In this document: one piece after another, positions 15,229-22,799 of the stretch | How the letters are laid out: each line of letters opens with the position of its first letter | Numbering within the stretch: the stretch's first letter is position 1 | NCBI GenBank assembly: GCA_964358485.1 | Contig: CAYHPY010000031.1 | Coordinates: 1 to 36,767, forward strand | Direction of reading: 5' to 3' | Source: CAYHPY01 sp964358485 | Lineage (GTDB): Bacteria > Elusimicrobiota > Elusimicrobia > UBA1565 > UBA9628 | Length of the DNA: 36,767 nt | Notes under the pieces: generated by a model | Seen by the model: only the letters and a program-made list of their open reading frames with translations | The model's database searches: none | Told to the model about the DNA's origin: nothing | Program-made: the position numbers and the translations under genes

Positions 15229-16420
15229 AGCGGTGGTGGTGGCGGCGGTCCGTTCCCCCGTGGGGCGGCTGGGCGGCGCCTTGGCGCCCGTGCGGCCGGA
15301 CGATTTGGCCGGACAGGTGATCGCGGCCCTTTTGAAAAAAGCCCCGGGCCTGGATCCGGCGGAAATCGCGGATGTGTATTTCGGCTGCGCCAATCAGGCC
15401 GGTGAGGACAACCGCAACGTGGCCCGGATGGCGGCGCTATTGGCGGGCCTGCCCCAAAGCGTGCCCGGCTGTACGGTCAACCGCTTGTGCGCGTCGGGCC
15501 TGGAGGCGATCAACATATCCGCCCGAGCCATTCTTTCCGGCGAGGGCGATGTATTTGTTGCCGGCGGCGTGGAGAGCATGAGCCGCGCGCCTTACTCTCT
15601 GCCGAAGGCAGAGAATGGATTTTCGTTCGGAAATCTTGTTGCCTTCGATACCGCCCTCGGCTGGCGCTATCCTAATCCCCGCTTGGAAAAGCTGTTCCCC
15701 CTTCTCTCCATGGGCGAAACGGCCGAGAATGTAGCCCAGAAGCACAAGATTTCCAGAACGGATCAGGACGCGTTCGCTTTGGAGAGCCATCATCGCGCCA
15801 AGCGCGCCCAAGATTCCGTTTTTGCCGAAGAGATTGTTCCCATTTCCGTTCCCGGAAAAAAAGGTTCCGTAACGGAAATTTCCATGGACGAAACAATCCG
15901 CCCGGACACCACCTTGGAAAAACTTGCCGGCTTGAAAGCCGCGTTTCGAAAGGACGGCTCCGTGACCGCCGGCAATAGCTCCACCCTCAACGACGGCGCC
16001 TCCGCGGTCTTGGTGATGGAGGCGGCCAGGGCCAAGGCTTTGGGGCTAAAACCCTTCGCGCGCTGGGCGGGGTCGGCCTCGGCGGGGGTGGATCCGAGCT
16101 ATATGGGGATCGGACCTGTAACGGCAACAAACAAGTTGCTGAACAGAACAAAAATAAAAATTAACGAAATAGATTTGTTTGAAATAAACGAGGCCTTTGC
16201 CGCCCAGGTTCTCGCCTGCGCTCGGGAATTGAAGCTCGAACCCGGGCGGTTAAATGTTCATGGAGGCGGCATCTCCCTCGGACATCCTCTGGGCTCCAGC
16301 GGCTGCCGCATCACCGTGACCTTGCTCCATGAAATGCGCCGGCGCGGCGTCCGGCGGGGCCTAGCCTCGCTCTGCGTCGGCGTCGGCCAGGGGTTGGCCA
16401 CCCTCTGGGAGGCCGCGTGA
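15215..16420 (+). CDS. Acetyl-CoA acetyltransferase/3-oxoacyl-CoA thiolase
   Basis: A 401-residue type II thiolase of normal length. Visible catalytic features: C92 (NRLCASG), INEAFAA, the catalytic His in SLGHPLG and the second Cys in LCVGVGQG. The last motif is the form seen in beta-ketoadipyl-CoA thiolases (PcaF) and related degradative enzymes. A good GGGGAGG precedes ATG 15215, which lies inside the end of the previous gene. Base composition is uneven: most of the gene is GC-rich, but about 16125-16190, coding for NKLLNRTKIKINEIDLFEI, is strikingly AT-rich, and 15590-15910 is moderately so. Together with the two thioesterases it suggests a short acyl-CoA pathway. Direction (cleavage or condensation) cannot be told. 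Confidence 0.93.
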   Translation: MGSREAVVVAAVRSPVGRLGGALAPVRPDDLAGQVIAALLKKAPGLDPAEIADVYFGCANQAGEDNRNVARMAALLAGLPQSVPGCTVNRLCASGLEAINISARAILSGEGDVFVAGGVESMSRAPYSLPKAENGFSFGNLVAFDTALGWRYPNPRLEKLFPLLSMGETAENVAQKHKISRTDQDAFALESHHRAKRAQDSVFAEEIVPISVPGKKGSVTEISMDETIRPDTTLEKLAGLKAAFRKDGSVTAGNSSTLNDGASAVLVMEAARAKALGLKPFARWAGSASAGVDPSYMGIGPVTATNKLLNRTKIKINEIDLFEINEAFAAQVLACARELKLEPGRLNVHGGGISLGHPLGSSGCRITVTLLHEMRRRGVRRGLASLCVGVGQGLATLWEAA

Positions 16421-16599
16421 GCGAACAGACCTGTCCGGATTGCAAGATCGAGATGAAATACGAGGGCAAGGACACCTTCAGCGGCAATGAGATCCGCGAA
16501 TACCGCTGTCCGAAATGCGGCAAAACCATCGAAATCGACGGCGGCAAGGCTCTCTGGAAAATCCTAGAAGAGGACCGCGAAAAAAACGAAAAACCTTAG
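16417..16599 (+). CDS. Small zinc-ribbon protein
   Basis: A 60-residue protein with two CxxC knuckles (CPDC and CPKC) about 20 residues apart, forming a zinc ribbon, and a short charged helical tail. GTG 16417 overlaps the thiolase stop (GTGA). Small ribbons of this kind are common as uncharacterised conserved proteins. A link to the acyl-CoA genes rests only on operon position. It closes the operon begun at 13083. Confidence 0.8.
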   Translation: MSEQTCPDCKIEMKYEGKDTFSGNEIREYRCPKCGKTIEIDGGKALWKILEEDREKNEKP

Positions 16600-16642
16600 G
16601 CGCCTCAGCCTTTGGTGCCAGGTATCCACTTTCTTACCTTTC
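16600..16642. repeat. REP-like intergenic element between convergent genes
   Basis: The whole 43-bp gap between two convergent stops. It holds GGTGCCAGGTATCCAC, a phrase that recalls dispersed short repeats of GC-rich genomes (from memory). It is flanked by an inverted CGCCT (16600) and AGGCG (just past 16642), which could form a hairpin. Only one copy is in the window, so repetition is unproven. Confidence 0.3.
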
Positions 16643-17458
16643 TTAGGCGTTTTCGCGGATGAGGTGGGCCGCGTAGGCGCCGGCGGGGATCAAAACCGCC
16701 AGCAGCAGAAGGGGATGCTCGCCCCCGAAGGTGATGGATGGGTAGTGGTTGGAGAGCATCGTAAACAGCAGGGGCATCGACATCAGGGTGTTGTGCTTGG
16801 AGCAGCGCTTGGCCGCGTAGGCCAACTCCGGCTGGGGCGGTTGGCCCGCTTCAGTGATCGCCATGATCTTCTTTTGGTTGGGGATGATGGTAAACCAGAC
16901 GTTGGCGGTCATGATGGTGCCCATCATGGCGCCCACATGCAGGTAGGCGGCCCGGTCCGAGAACACCGTCATGAGCCCCGCCGCCGCGCCTAGAATCATC
17001 AGATAAAGGGAGACGCCGCCCATAAGTTCCGAGCGTCCCAGGGGCGTCAGCCATATAAAGCGGTAGGCCAGCGCCGCCCCCAGGAGCGTTCCCGTGGAAA
17101 TGAGAATGGCTTGGTGGCGCGGTAGTTCCGAAGCGTAATCCAACAGAGGGGCGCCGGCCCAATAGACCGTCGCCAAGAGCCCGAAGCCCGTCAACCAAGT
17201 GAACATGGATTCCCATTTGAACCAATGGAGGGTCCGGGGCATGATCTCGGGCCATTTCTGCTTTTCGACCAAATAGAAGCCTCCGCCGTGGACCATCCAG
17301 AGCTCGCCCGAGATGTTGGGCTTGGCCGCCGCGTCCTTGGGCGGGTCGAAGGCCTTTTCCATCCAGTTGAAAAGGTAGGTCTGCCCGATCCACATGATCC
17401 CGGCGATGGCGTGGCCCCACCGAAGGAGAAGGCTGGTCCATTCGTGCAAGTCGCTCAT
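16643..17458 (-). CDS. PuuD-like (urate oxidase N-terminal domain) membrane protein
   Basis: A 271-residue integral membrane protein matching the membrane domain of bacterial urate hydroxylase PuuD. Recognisable segments: HAIAGIMWIGQTYLFNW, LHWFKWESMFTWLTGF, GAMMGTIMTANVWF, IPNQKKIM and LFTMLSNHYP. About seven to eight transmembrane helices are visible. PuuD of proteobacteria carries a C-terminal cytochrome c domain; this protein ends before it. Instead a dihaem cytochrome c is encoded by the gene just upstream, whose TAA overlaps this ATG by one base (TAATG). The pair may work as a split version. No other purine-degradation gene is in the window, so urate as substrate is not secure. Confidence 0.8.
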   Translation of the reverse strand: MSDLHEWTSLLLRWGHAIAGIMWIGQTYLFNWMEKAFDPPKDAAAKPNISGELWMVHGGGFYLVEKQKWPEIMPRTLHWFKWESMFTWLTGFGLLATVYWAGAPLLDYASELPRHQAILISTGTLLGAALAYRFIWLTPLGRSELMGGVSLYLMILGAAAGLMTVFSDRAAYLHVGAMMGTIMTANVWFTIIPNQKKIMAITEAGQPPQPELAYAAKRCSKHNTLMSMPLLFTMLSNHYPSITFGGEHPLLLLAVLIPAGAYAAHLIRENA

Positions 17459-18096
17459 TAGAGGTCGTCCTTTCCGGCAACGGCTATGCTCAAAAGCCAA
17501 TCAGCCAGGGCCCCGAGTTCGGGGGCCGATAAAATCCCTTCCCAGCCGGGCATCTCGGCGGCGGGGGGGGGACCGCCGCCCGTGGCGGGAACGGCGCCGC
17601 GGCGCAATTTTTCCAGAAGCTCTTCCTTGGTGTAGGAGGAAAGAAGTCCGGGCAGGGCCGGGATGACGCCCCCGACGGCTCCGGGATTCGGGTGGCCGCC
17701 GCGGCCTCCGGCGCCGTGGCAGGCGGCGCAGCCCGCGGCCGCGTAAATGCCCCGCCCCCGCTCGCGGCCCGAGAGATTTTTCCAGGGGCGCTCCGCGCCC
17801 CAATCCTGGCCTCGGCGCTCCGAGAGATAGGCCGCCAGGGCCGTCCGATTGGCGGGGGAAAGATTTTGCTCAGGCATTTCGGTGTCGGGTTTGTAGGCCC
17901 GGGGGGAGGCCAGCCATTTTTCGAGCCACGCCCGGGGCCGCCGGTGGCCCACCAAGGTCAGGTCCGGTCCGGCGTTGCCGCCCCTGGGGCCGATCTTATG
18001 GCAGGCCCGGCAGCCGTGGGCGTCGAAGAGGGCCGCGCCCGGCTCCGCCGGGAGGGGGACAGGAAATATTAATAGAAGGGCCAAAGAGAGGCGCAT
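17458..18096 (-). CDS. Dihaem cytochrome c, exported
   Basis: A 212-residue exported protein with a signal peptide (MRLSLALLLIFPVPLPA) and two class I cytochrome c domains. Haem sites are C29-C32-H33 (CRACH) and C123-C126-H127 (CAACH). Likely distal Met ligands are M74 (TEMPEQ) and M182 (AEMPGW). It should carry electrons in the periplasm, probably from the PuuD-like membrane partner toward a terminal oxidase. A run of nine C in the coding strand (about 17573-17581) encodes three Pro just before the second Met ligand and could slip. ATG 18096 lies 8 nt after TATAAT, so the message is probably leaderless. Confidence 0.92.
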   Translation of the reverse strand: MRLSLALLLIFPVPLPAEPGAALFDAHGCRACHKIGPRGGNAGPDLTLVGHRRPRAWLEKWLASPRAYKPDTEMPEQNLSPANRTALAAYLSERRGQDWGAERPWKNLSGRERGRGIYAAAGCAACHGAGGRGGHPNPGAVGGVIPALPGLLSSYTKEELLEKLRRGAVPATGGGPPPAAEMPGWEGILSAPELGALADWLLSIAVAGKDDL

Positions 18097-18104
18097 GCCG
18101 GAGC

Positions 18105-18110
18105 ATTATA
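18105..18110 (-). promoter_or_regulatory. -10 box of the cytochrome c/PuuD-like operon
   Basis: Perfect TATAAT on the minus strand, 8 nt before ATG 18096. The -35 region is weak. Confidence 0.6.
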
Positions 18111-18147
18111 GAAGAAACGAAAGAGGCAACGGAATTAACGGCTCTGG

Positions 18148-18168
18148 TTTTCGCCCTTCGGGCGAAAA
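18148..18168. other. Perfect 9-bp hairpin between divergent promoters
   Basis: TTTTCGCCC, a 3-nt loop, then GGGCGAAAA. With T/A flanks on both arms it has the shape of a bidirectional terminator. It lies upstream of both divergent genes and would end neither, so it may insulate them or bind a protein. Confidence 0.5.
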
Positions 18169-18180
18169 TAGATCTAGGCC

Positions 18181-18209
18181 TTGACAAAAATCGTTTCCCA
18201 GGCTAAATA
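18181..18209 (+). promoter_or_regulatory. Sigma-70-type promoter of the small membrane peptide
   Basis: Consensus TTGACA (18181-18186), an exact 17-bp spacer and TAAATA (18204-18209). The leader of about 30 nt carries GGAGGAG. Confidence 0.7.
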
Positions 18210-18246
18210 CACCTGCCGGGATATTCTTGAGGTTGGAGGAGCGCCA

Positions 18247-18366
18247 ATGACCAAGACTCACTACGTCTGCCTGGTCCTGATGATCGCGGTCGTGGCCGTG
18301 AACGTCTACGTGGAAAAGAAGTCTCCCGCGCCCAACACCGCGACCGCGGCGGTTGCGGTTAAGTAA
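18247..18366 (+). CDS. 39-residue single-span membrane peptide
   Basis: A small protein with one transmembrane helix (THYVCLVLMIAVVAVNVYV, residues 4-22), then EKK and an Ala/Thr/Pro tail. It has a strong Shine-Dalgarno (GGAGGAG, 18235-18241) and its own consensus promoter, so it is very probably expressed. A longer in-frame reading from TTG 18181 is rejected because that TTG is the -35 box. The hydrophobic helix followed by Lys suggests an N-out, C-in orientation. It resembles small regulatory or accessory membrane peptides; no family is recognised. It sits next to a toxin-antitoxin pair but on the opposite strand. Confidence 0.6.
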   Translation: MTKTHYVCLVLMIAVVAVNVYVEKKSPAPNTATAAVAVK

Positions 18367-18383
18367 CCGGCATCCGTCGCCGG

Positions 18384-18650
18384 TTAGTCGTAAACGTCCT
18401 TCCTATTGCCGACGGCGACGACCAGGACGCGCAGGACTTGGTCCTGGATGTCGCAGATAAGGCGGTAGTCACCCACCCGGTAACGCCAGTAATCCCGCAG
18501 AGGGCCGCGCAGGGCCTTGCCAAGGGCGCGCGGGTCGGCCGCGGGGGCGATTCGGGTCCTCAGAAAAGAAACGATCCGCTTGGCGACGCTTGGGTCGAGC
18601 TTGGCGAGGCTATCCCTCGCCGATTGCGTCAGGTCAATCCGCCAGGCCAA
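18384..18650 (-). CDS. RelE/ParE-superfamily toxin
   Basis: An 88-residue toxin of the RelE fold. The family pattern is clear: an N-terminal helix pair (TQSARDSLAKLDPSVAKRI), then LRGPLRDYWRYRVGDYRLI, then LVVAVGNRKDVYD. R63, R83 and Y87 match the catalytic-region Arg/Tyr residues of E. coli RelE (R61, R81, Y87), so ribosome-dependent mRNA cleavage is more likely than gyrase poisoning. Start TTG 18650 gives the usual N-terminus MAWRIDL and a 17-bp overlap with the antitoxin. Longer in-frame readings run through antitoxin sequence. Confidence 0.88.
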   Translation of the reverse strand: MAWRIDLTQSARDSLAKLDPSVAKRIVSFLRTRIAPAADPRALGKALRGPLRDYWRYRVGDYRLICDIQDQVLRVLVVAVGNRKDVYD

Positions 18651-18885
18651 GATCGCGCTCGACTTCCTCCAGGGAATATACCTTCTCCCTGCCCGCCCGG
18701 ACGCGTTCGGCCACCGCATCCGCCAAATAGCAGTCTTCCAGGTCTTCGAGGCTGGTGCGGATCATCTCCTGGATGTAGTAGGTCTTGGTTCTTCCGGTTT
18801 TCTTCGCCAATGCGTCTAGGCGGGCGTCAATAGATTTAGGAATTCTGATTGAACGCAAAGCCATTTTTTCAGTATTGCGTCTCAT
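18634..18885 (-). CDS. RelB/CopG-type ribbon-helix-helix antitoxin
   Basis: An 83-residue antitoxin. The segment from M8 onward (ALRSIRIPKSIDARLDALA, then GRTKTYYIQEMI) is a ribbon-helix-helix DNA-binding domain. The C-terminal part (SLEEVERDLGLAD) should wrap the toxin. ATG 18885 is taken because TACACT lies 7 nt upstream; ATG 18864 is an alternative start that keeps the DNA-binding fold. The gene overlaps the toxin gene and should repress its own promoter through the palindrome at 18870-18910. Confidence 0.85.
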   Translation of the reverse strand: MRRNTEKMALRSIRIPKSIDARLDALAKKTGRTKTYYIQEMIRTSLEDLEDCYLADAVAERVRAGREKVYSLEEVERDLGLAD

Positions 18886-18910
18886 ATATACTAGTGTACC
18901 ACGAATACTG
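18870..18910. promoter_or_regulatory. Likely operator of the toxin-antitoxin operon
   Basis: CAGTATT at 18870-18876 and AATACTG at 18904-18910 form a perfect 7-bp inverted repeat that brackets the -10 box and the antitoxin start. This is a typical layout for autorepression by a ribbon-helix-helix antitoxin. Confidence 0.5.
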
Positions 18911-18920
18911 GTTTTGTCAA
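18893..18920 (-). promoter_or_regulatory. Promoter of the toxin-antitoxin operon
   Basis: Minus-strand TTGACA (18915-18920), a 16-bp spacer and TACACT (18893-18898). The antitoxin ATG follows 7 nt after the -10 box. Confidence 0.7.
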
Positions 18921-18934
18921 GGGTCCCAGGCCCC

Positions 18935-21490
18935 TCAAGCTTCCTTTCTAAGCGATTCCAGGACTCCCGCCCCGTAGGCCTTCCAGTTGACGGCCAACCC
19001 GGTGGCCACGGGCAGGATCAAGCCCGCCGCCAGCATCCGGAAAACCGCCCCCGGGTCCGGGGCGAAAGCCACTCCCATCCGGCGCGCCAGCGCCCAGCCC
19101 AGGAGGTGCGAGGTGGCCGCGGCGATGGTGAAAGCCAGAATCCCGATTGCCGAAAACTCCGCCGCGTCCATCAGGATCAGGTCCCTTCGGGTGCAGCCCA
19201 ACGCCCGGTAAAGGGCCGCGGTCTCCAGGCGTTCCTTGCGGCCCAAACCGAGCGTCCCGCCCAGAACCAATAGGCCCACGCCCACGCAGAACCAGGCCAG
19301 GATGTCGAGCGCGCCGATCAAGGTTCCCAAAACGGCCTGGATGTTGTCGAGCACCTTGGTCAGGTCGATGGCCGAGACGTTCGGATAGGTCCGGGTCAGT
19401 TCGCTCCGAAAAGCCGCCGCCTTGGCCTGGTCGCTGACTTTCACCGAGGCGATGATGGTCTGGGGCGCGGCCTCCAGGACCGCGGCGGGAAACACCACGA
19501 AAAAATTGGGGGCCATGCTGTTCCACCTGACCCGGCGAAGGGAGGTGACCGTCCCCTCCACCGGGCGGCCCTGAACGTCGAAGCTCAGGACATGCCCCAT
19601 TCCCGCTCCGATGCGCTGGGCGAAGGATTCTTCCAGACTGATCTGGGAACCGGTCTCCCCGGGCTCCCAAAATTTTCCCGCGATGAGGAACTCGCTGTCC
19701 TGAAGCGCGTCCTTGTAAGTCAGATTGTACTCGCGGGTTAAAAAACGCTGACGGGCGCGACCTTCGACCGTCTGGGCCCCGGCGTCCCGCCGGACGACGG
19801 GCCGCCCGTCGACATGGGTCAGGCGCGCGCGGATGAGGGGTGCGGCGTTGGAGGGACCGGGAGCGTGGCGGGCGATGATCTCCCGCACCCCGGCCAGCTG
19901 GCTTTTCTGGATGTCGATCAAGAAATGATCCGGAACCTTGGGGGAACGCCCCACCAGGATTTCCCCGCGCAGGCTTCGGTGCACGGCTCCCAGGGCGCCC
20001 AGCAAGGTCAGCCCCAAAGAGAGCGTGAAGAGAAACACCAGGGTCCGCCCGCGGTTGCGGGTGAGGGCCAGCATGCCGTGGCGGACCGAGAAGCTCCCCT
20101 TCCAGAGCGGCGCGGCCGCCCCCGCCAGGGCCAAGGCCCCCAGGATCAGGACGGCCGAGGCGGCGGAGGCCCCCGCCAGGGAAAAAGCAAATCCCCGCGC
20201 CAGCCGCCAACTGTTGGACTTGGCGAAGGCGTAGAGAAACAGGCCGACGCCGCCCGCCAAGATGAGCGCCGCCGCCGTCCGGCGGTCGGCGGGCAAACGA
20301 ATTCGATCCCGAAAAACCTCCATGGGCGCCACGTCAGCCAAGGCCCGGACCTTGGCGAAGTTCAAGGCCACGGCCAGGACCAGCGCCAGAAAAATTCCTT
20401 CCAGGAAGCTTGCCACGGAAAATTTCACGGCCACCGGGATCAATAGTCCGAGCAGGCGGGGAGCGGCGTGCGACGCCCCCGCGCTCAGGGCCCAGCCTCC
20501 CGCGGCGCCCAGCAGACCGCCCTGCAAACCGATCCATAGGCAAAGGAGGGCGTAAACCTTCCCGACCTGTCCCGGGGTCAGGCCCAGGACGCGGAAAATC
20601 GCGGCCGTTTCCGCCTGCTCGTTAAGAAACATCGTCACCCCGGCCGACATCCCCACCGCCCCCAACAGGAGCGCCACCAAGGACAGAAGCACGAAGAAGG
20701 AGCTGGCTCGCTCCACGGCTTCGCGCACCGAGGGTTCCGCGTCGGCGTACGAGGAGATCGACAGATACGGGTCCTCCAATTCCCGCTCCAGGCGCTCCTT
20801 GAGGGCGGCCGCGTGCTCGGGCAGGTCGCGGCCCGGGGGAAGGGCCAGCAAGCGCCGGTAGGTGGCGCGGCTTCCGAAGCGCATCAATCCCGAAGGGACG
20901 ATAGTTTCCTTTGAAATGAGCAGGCGCGGGGCCAGGTTGAAGCCGGAGAAAGCCTTATCGGGCTCCTTTGTCAGGAGCCCGAGCACTTTCAGCTCGGAGT
21001 TTCCGAGCTGGATGGTGTTGCCGGTCGTAATGCCCCGTTCAAGTGCGGCACTTTGATCCAGGAGAGCGCCAAACTCATTTGGACGGACTCCCTGTGGCGT
21101 TGTCTCCATGGTTCCGTAAAATGGATATTTTTCTTCCACGGCCTTAACCATCACAAGAAACGGTTCCTTCCCCTTCGGGGTTAACATCGACGCGAACGAA
21201 ACGGTTTCTGTCATCCTAACACCCTCGGATTCCAAACGAGCAAGGGCGGCCTCCACCTTCGCATCGAAAGGCCGATGCGAGGAGAGTTCCGTGTCGGCGG
21301 CTAATAGCTCCCTGGCCTTGGCTCCCACCGCCGCCTCCACCGAGGCGAGAAGATTGCCGATGCCGACCAGGAAGGCCACGCCCGCGGCGATGCAGGAGGA
21401 AAAAAACAGCATCCGCCTCCGGTAGCGCGATCCTAGGCGGGCGGCCAGGCGCAGGAGGCTTTGCGGCGGCGGCTGGGGGCGGGCGTTCAC
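18935..21490 (-). CDS. ybbP: YbbP-like ABC transporter permease (FtsX/MacB superfamily)
   Basis: An 851-residue inner-membrane permease built from two FtsX-type modules. An N-terminal helix (about 28-48) is followed by a large periplasmic domain (about 50-250), a helix bundle (about 260-470), a second periplasmic domain (about 510-710) and three final helices (about 725-840). E. coli YbbP has about 804 residues with the same plan. With YbbA it should form an ATP-driven machine that moves envelope molecules rather than classical solutes. Its GTG start overlaps the ybbA stop by four bases. An AT-richer stretch lies around 20940-21290, coding for part of the first periplasmic domain. Confidence 0.88.
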   Translation of the reverse strand: MNARPQPPPQSLLRLAARLGSRYRRRMLFFSSCIAAGVAFLVGIGNLLASVEAAVGAKARELLAADTELSSHRPFDAKVEAALARLESEGVRMTETVSFASMLTPKGKEPFLVMVKAVEEKYPFYGTMETTPQGVRPNEFGALLDQSAALERGITTGNTIQLGNSELKVLGLLTKEPDKAFSGFNLAPRLLISKETIVPSGLMRFGSRATYRRLLALPPGRDLPEHAAALKERLERELEDPYLSISSYADAEPSVREAVERASSFFVLLSLVALLLGAVGMSAGVTMFLNEQAETAAIFRVLGLTPGQVGKVYALLCLWIGLQGGLLGAAGGWALSAGASHAAPRLLGLLIPVAVKFSVASFLEGIFLALVLAVALNFAKVRALADVAPMEVFRDRIRLPADRRTAAALILAGGVGLFLYAFAKSNSWRLARGFAFSLAGASAASAVLILGALALAGAAAPLWKGSFSVRHGMLALTRNRGRTLVFLFTLSLGLTLLGALGAVHRSLRGEILVGRSPKVPDHFLIDIQKSQLAGVREIIARHAPGPSNAAPLIRARLTHVDGRPVVRRDAGAQTVEGRARQRFLTREYNLTYKDALQDSEFLIAGKFWEPGETGSQISLEESFAQRIGAGMGHVLSFDVQGRPVEGTVTSLRRVRWNSMAPNFFVVFPAAVLEAAPQTIIASVKVSDQAKAAAFRSELTRTYPNVSAIDLTKVLDNIQAVLGTLIGALDILAWFCVGVGLLVLGGTLGLGRKERLETAALYRALGCTRRDLILMDAAEFSAIGILAFTIAAATSHLLGWALARRMGVAFAPDPGAVFRMLAAGLILPVATGLAVNWKAYGAGVLESLRKEA

Positions 21491-22158
21491 GCCAAGCGGC
21501 CGGATTCCAGGGCCACGGTCTTGGACATCCGCCCGGCCACGGCCGGGTCGTGGGTCACGACCACCAGGGCGGCCCGGTGGCGGGAGTTGGCCTCGATGAG
21601 GGACTCCAGGACTTTCTGGGCGGTTTCGCGGTCCAGGGACCCGGTGGGCTCGTCGGCCAAAATCAGCGGCGGCTCGTGGGCGTAGGCGCGGGCGATGGCC
21701 ACCCGTTGCTGTTCGCCCCCGGAAAGCTCATGGGGGTAATGCCCGCCCCGCCGTCCCAGCCCCAGGGAGTCCAGCAGGGACGCGGCGCGGCCCGCGGCCT
21801 CGGAGGCGGTCCGTCCGGAGATTTCCAGGGGCAGGGCCACGTTCTCCAGGGCGGTCAGCCCCGGGACCAGGCGGAAATTCTGGAAGATGAAGCCGAGATT
21901 GGACCGCCGCCACTCGGCCAGCCGATCCTCGTCGGCGGGAAGCGCGCGGCCCTCATGGAGCACGCGGCCGCGGGTGGGCCGCTCCAGGCCGGCCATGACC
22001 GCGAGCAAGGTGGACTTTCCGCTTCCGCTGGGTCCGGTGATGGCCAAAGTCTTTCCCGCGGCCACCTCCAGGCTGACCTCCTTTAGAATGCGCAAAGTCT
22101 GTCCCGCCGCGCGGAATTCCTTGCTGACGCCCTCCAGGCTCAAAAGGGCCGCGCTCAT
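21487..22158 (-). CDS. ybbA: YbbA/LolD-like ABC transporter ATP-binding protein
   Basis: A 223-residue ATPase with Walker A GPSGSGKS (42-49), Q-loop in FIFQNFRLVPGLTALEN, signature LSGGEQQR, Walker B LILADEP and switch His in VVTHD. The Q-loop region and LTALENVALPL are typical of the MacB/LolD/YbbA group, which pairs with FtsX-type permeases. It is sandwiched between tesA and ybbP with four-base overlaps on both sides. The same three genes are neighbours in E. coli, where tesA is divergent. Here all three are in one operon, which strengthens the view that TesA and YbbAP act together. Confidence 0.92.
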   Translation of the reverse strand: MSAALLSLEGVSKEFRAAGQTLRILKEVSLEVAAGKTLAITGPSGSGKSTLLAVMAGLERPTRGRVLHEGRALPADEDRLAEWRRSNLGFIFQNFRLVPGLTALENVALPLEISGRTASEAAGRAASLLDSLGLGRRGGHYPHELSGGEQQRVAIARAYAHEPPLILADEPTGSLDRETAQKVLESLIEANSRHRAALVVVTHDPAVAGRMSKTVALESGRLA

Positions 22159-22799
22159 CGCAGAAGGCGCTCCCGGTCGAGAAAATCCTGGACGTTGGCC
22201 GCGATCCGGCGGTGCCCCGCCTCGTTGGGGTGGATGCCGTCGGGCAAATTGCTGCCGCGTTTGCCCGCCACGCCGTCCAGCAAAAAGGGCATGAGCTTGA
22301 CCCCGTGTTTGCGGGCCAGGTCGGGGTACATGGCTTCGAAGCGCCGGGAATAATCCTCGCCGTAATTGGGCGGGACCTTCATGCCCGCCAGCACCACCCG
22401 GATGCCTTTGGCCTGGATTTTTTCAATGATGGAGGAAAGATTGGCTTGGCTGGCTCCCAGGTCCAATCCCCGCAGGCCGTCATTGGCCCCGATGCAGAGG
22501 AATGCCGTGTCCACCTCCGGGGCCAAGGCCCAATCCAGGGTCTCCAGAACCCCCGCCGTGGTCGCGCCGCTGATTCCCGCGTTGCGCGCCCGATAACCCA
22601 CGGCCTCCTTGGCCCAGCGCTCCCCCAAAAGCGCCGGAAACGCGGCGTCGGGGGCCACGCCGTAGCCAGCCGTCAGGGAATCCCCGACGAAGAGGACCAC
22701 GTTGCGACCCGCCTTGGCGGCGGGCGCGGGTGCTTCCGGAGCCTCGGGGGATTTCTCGCAGGCCGCCAAAGCCAAGGCCAGCAGGGCCGCGCGGCGCAT
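22155..22799 (-). CDS. tesA: TesA-like SGNH esterase, predicted lipoprotein
   Basis: A 214-residue SGNH hydrolase. Block I is GDSLTAGYG with nucleophile S41, block III is GAND, and block V is DGIHPNEAGH with the catalytic Asp and His. E. coli TesA is a soluble periplasmic thioesterase/lysophospholipase. This one has a lipobox (LALAAC, Cys 14) and an Ala/Pro linker, so it should be membrane-anchored. Start ATG 22799 overlaps the TGA of the receiver-GGDEF gene (TGATG); a GTG three bases earlier is possible. The operon with ybbA and ybbP suggests work on lipid-like substrates handled by that transporter. Confidence 0.9.
   Translation of the reverse strand: MRRAALLALALAACEKSPEAPEAPAPAAKAGRNVVLFVGDSLTAGYGVAPDAAFPALLGERWAKEAVGYRARNAGISGATTAGVLETLDWALAPEVDTAFLCIGANDGLRGLDLGASQANLSSIIEKIQAKGIRVVLAGMKVPPNYGEDYSRRFEAMYPDLARKHGVKLMPFLLDGVAGKRGSNLPDGIHPNEAGHRRIAANVQDFLDRERLLR

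Noticed and set aside
18181..18246. Longer version of the small membrane peptide from TTG 18181
   Set aside because: The TTG is the first triplet of the consensus -35 box; GGAGGAG precedes ATG 18247.
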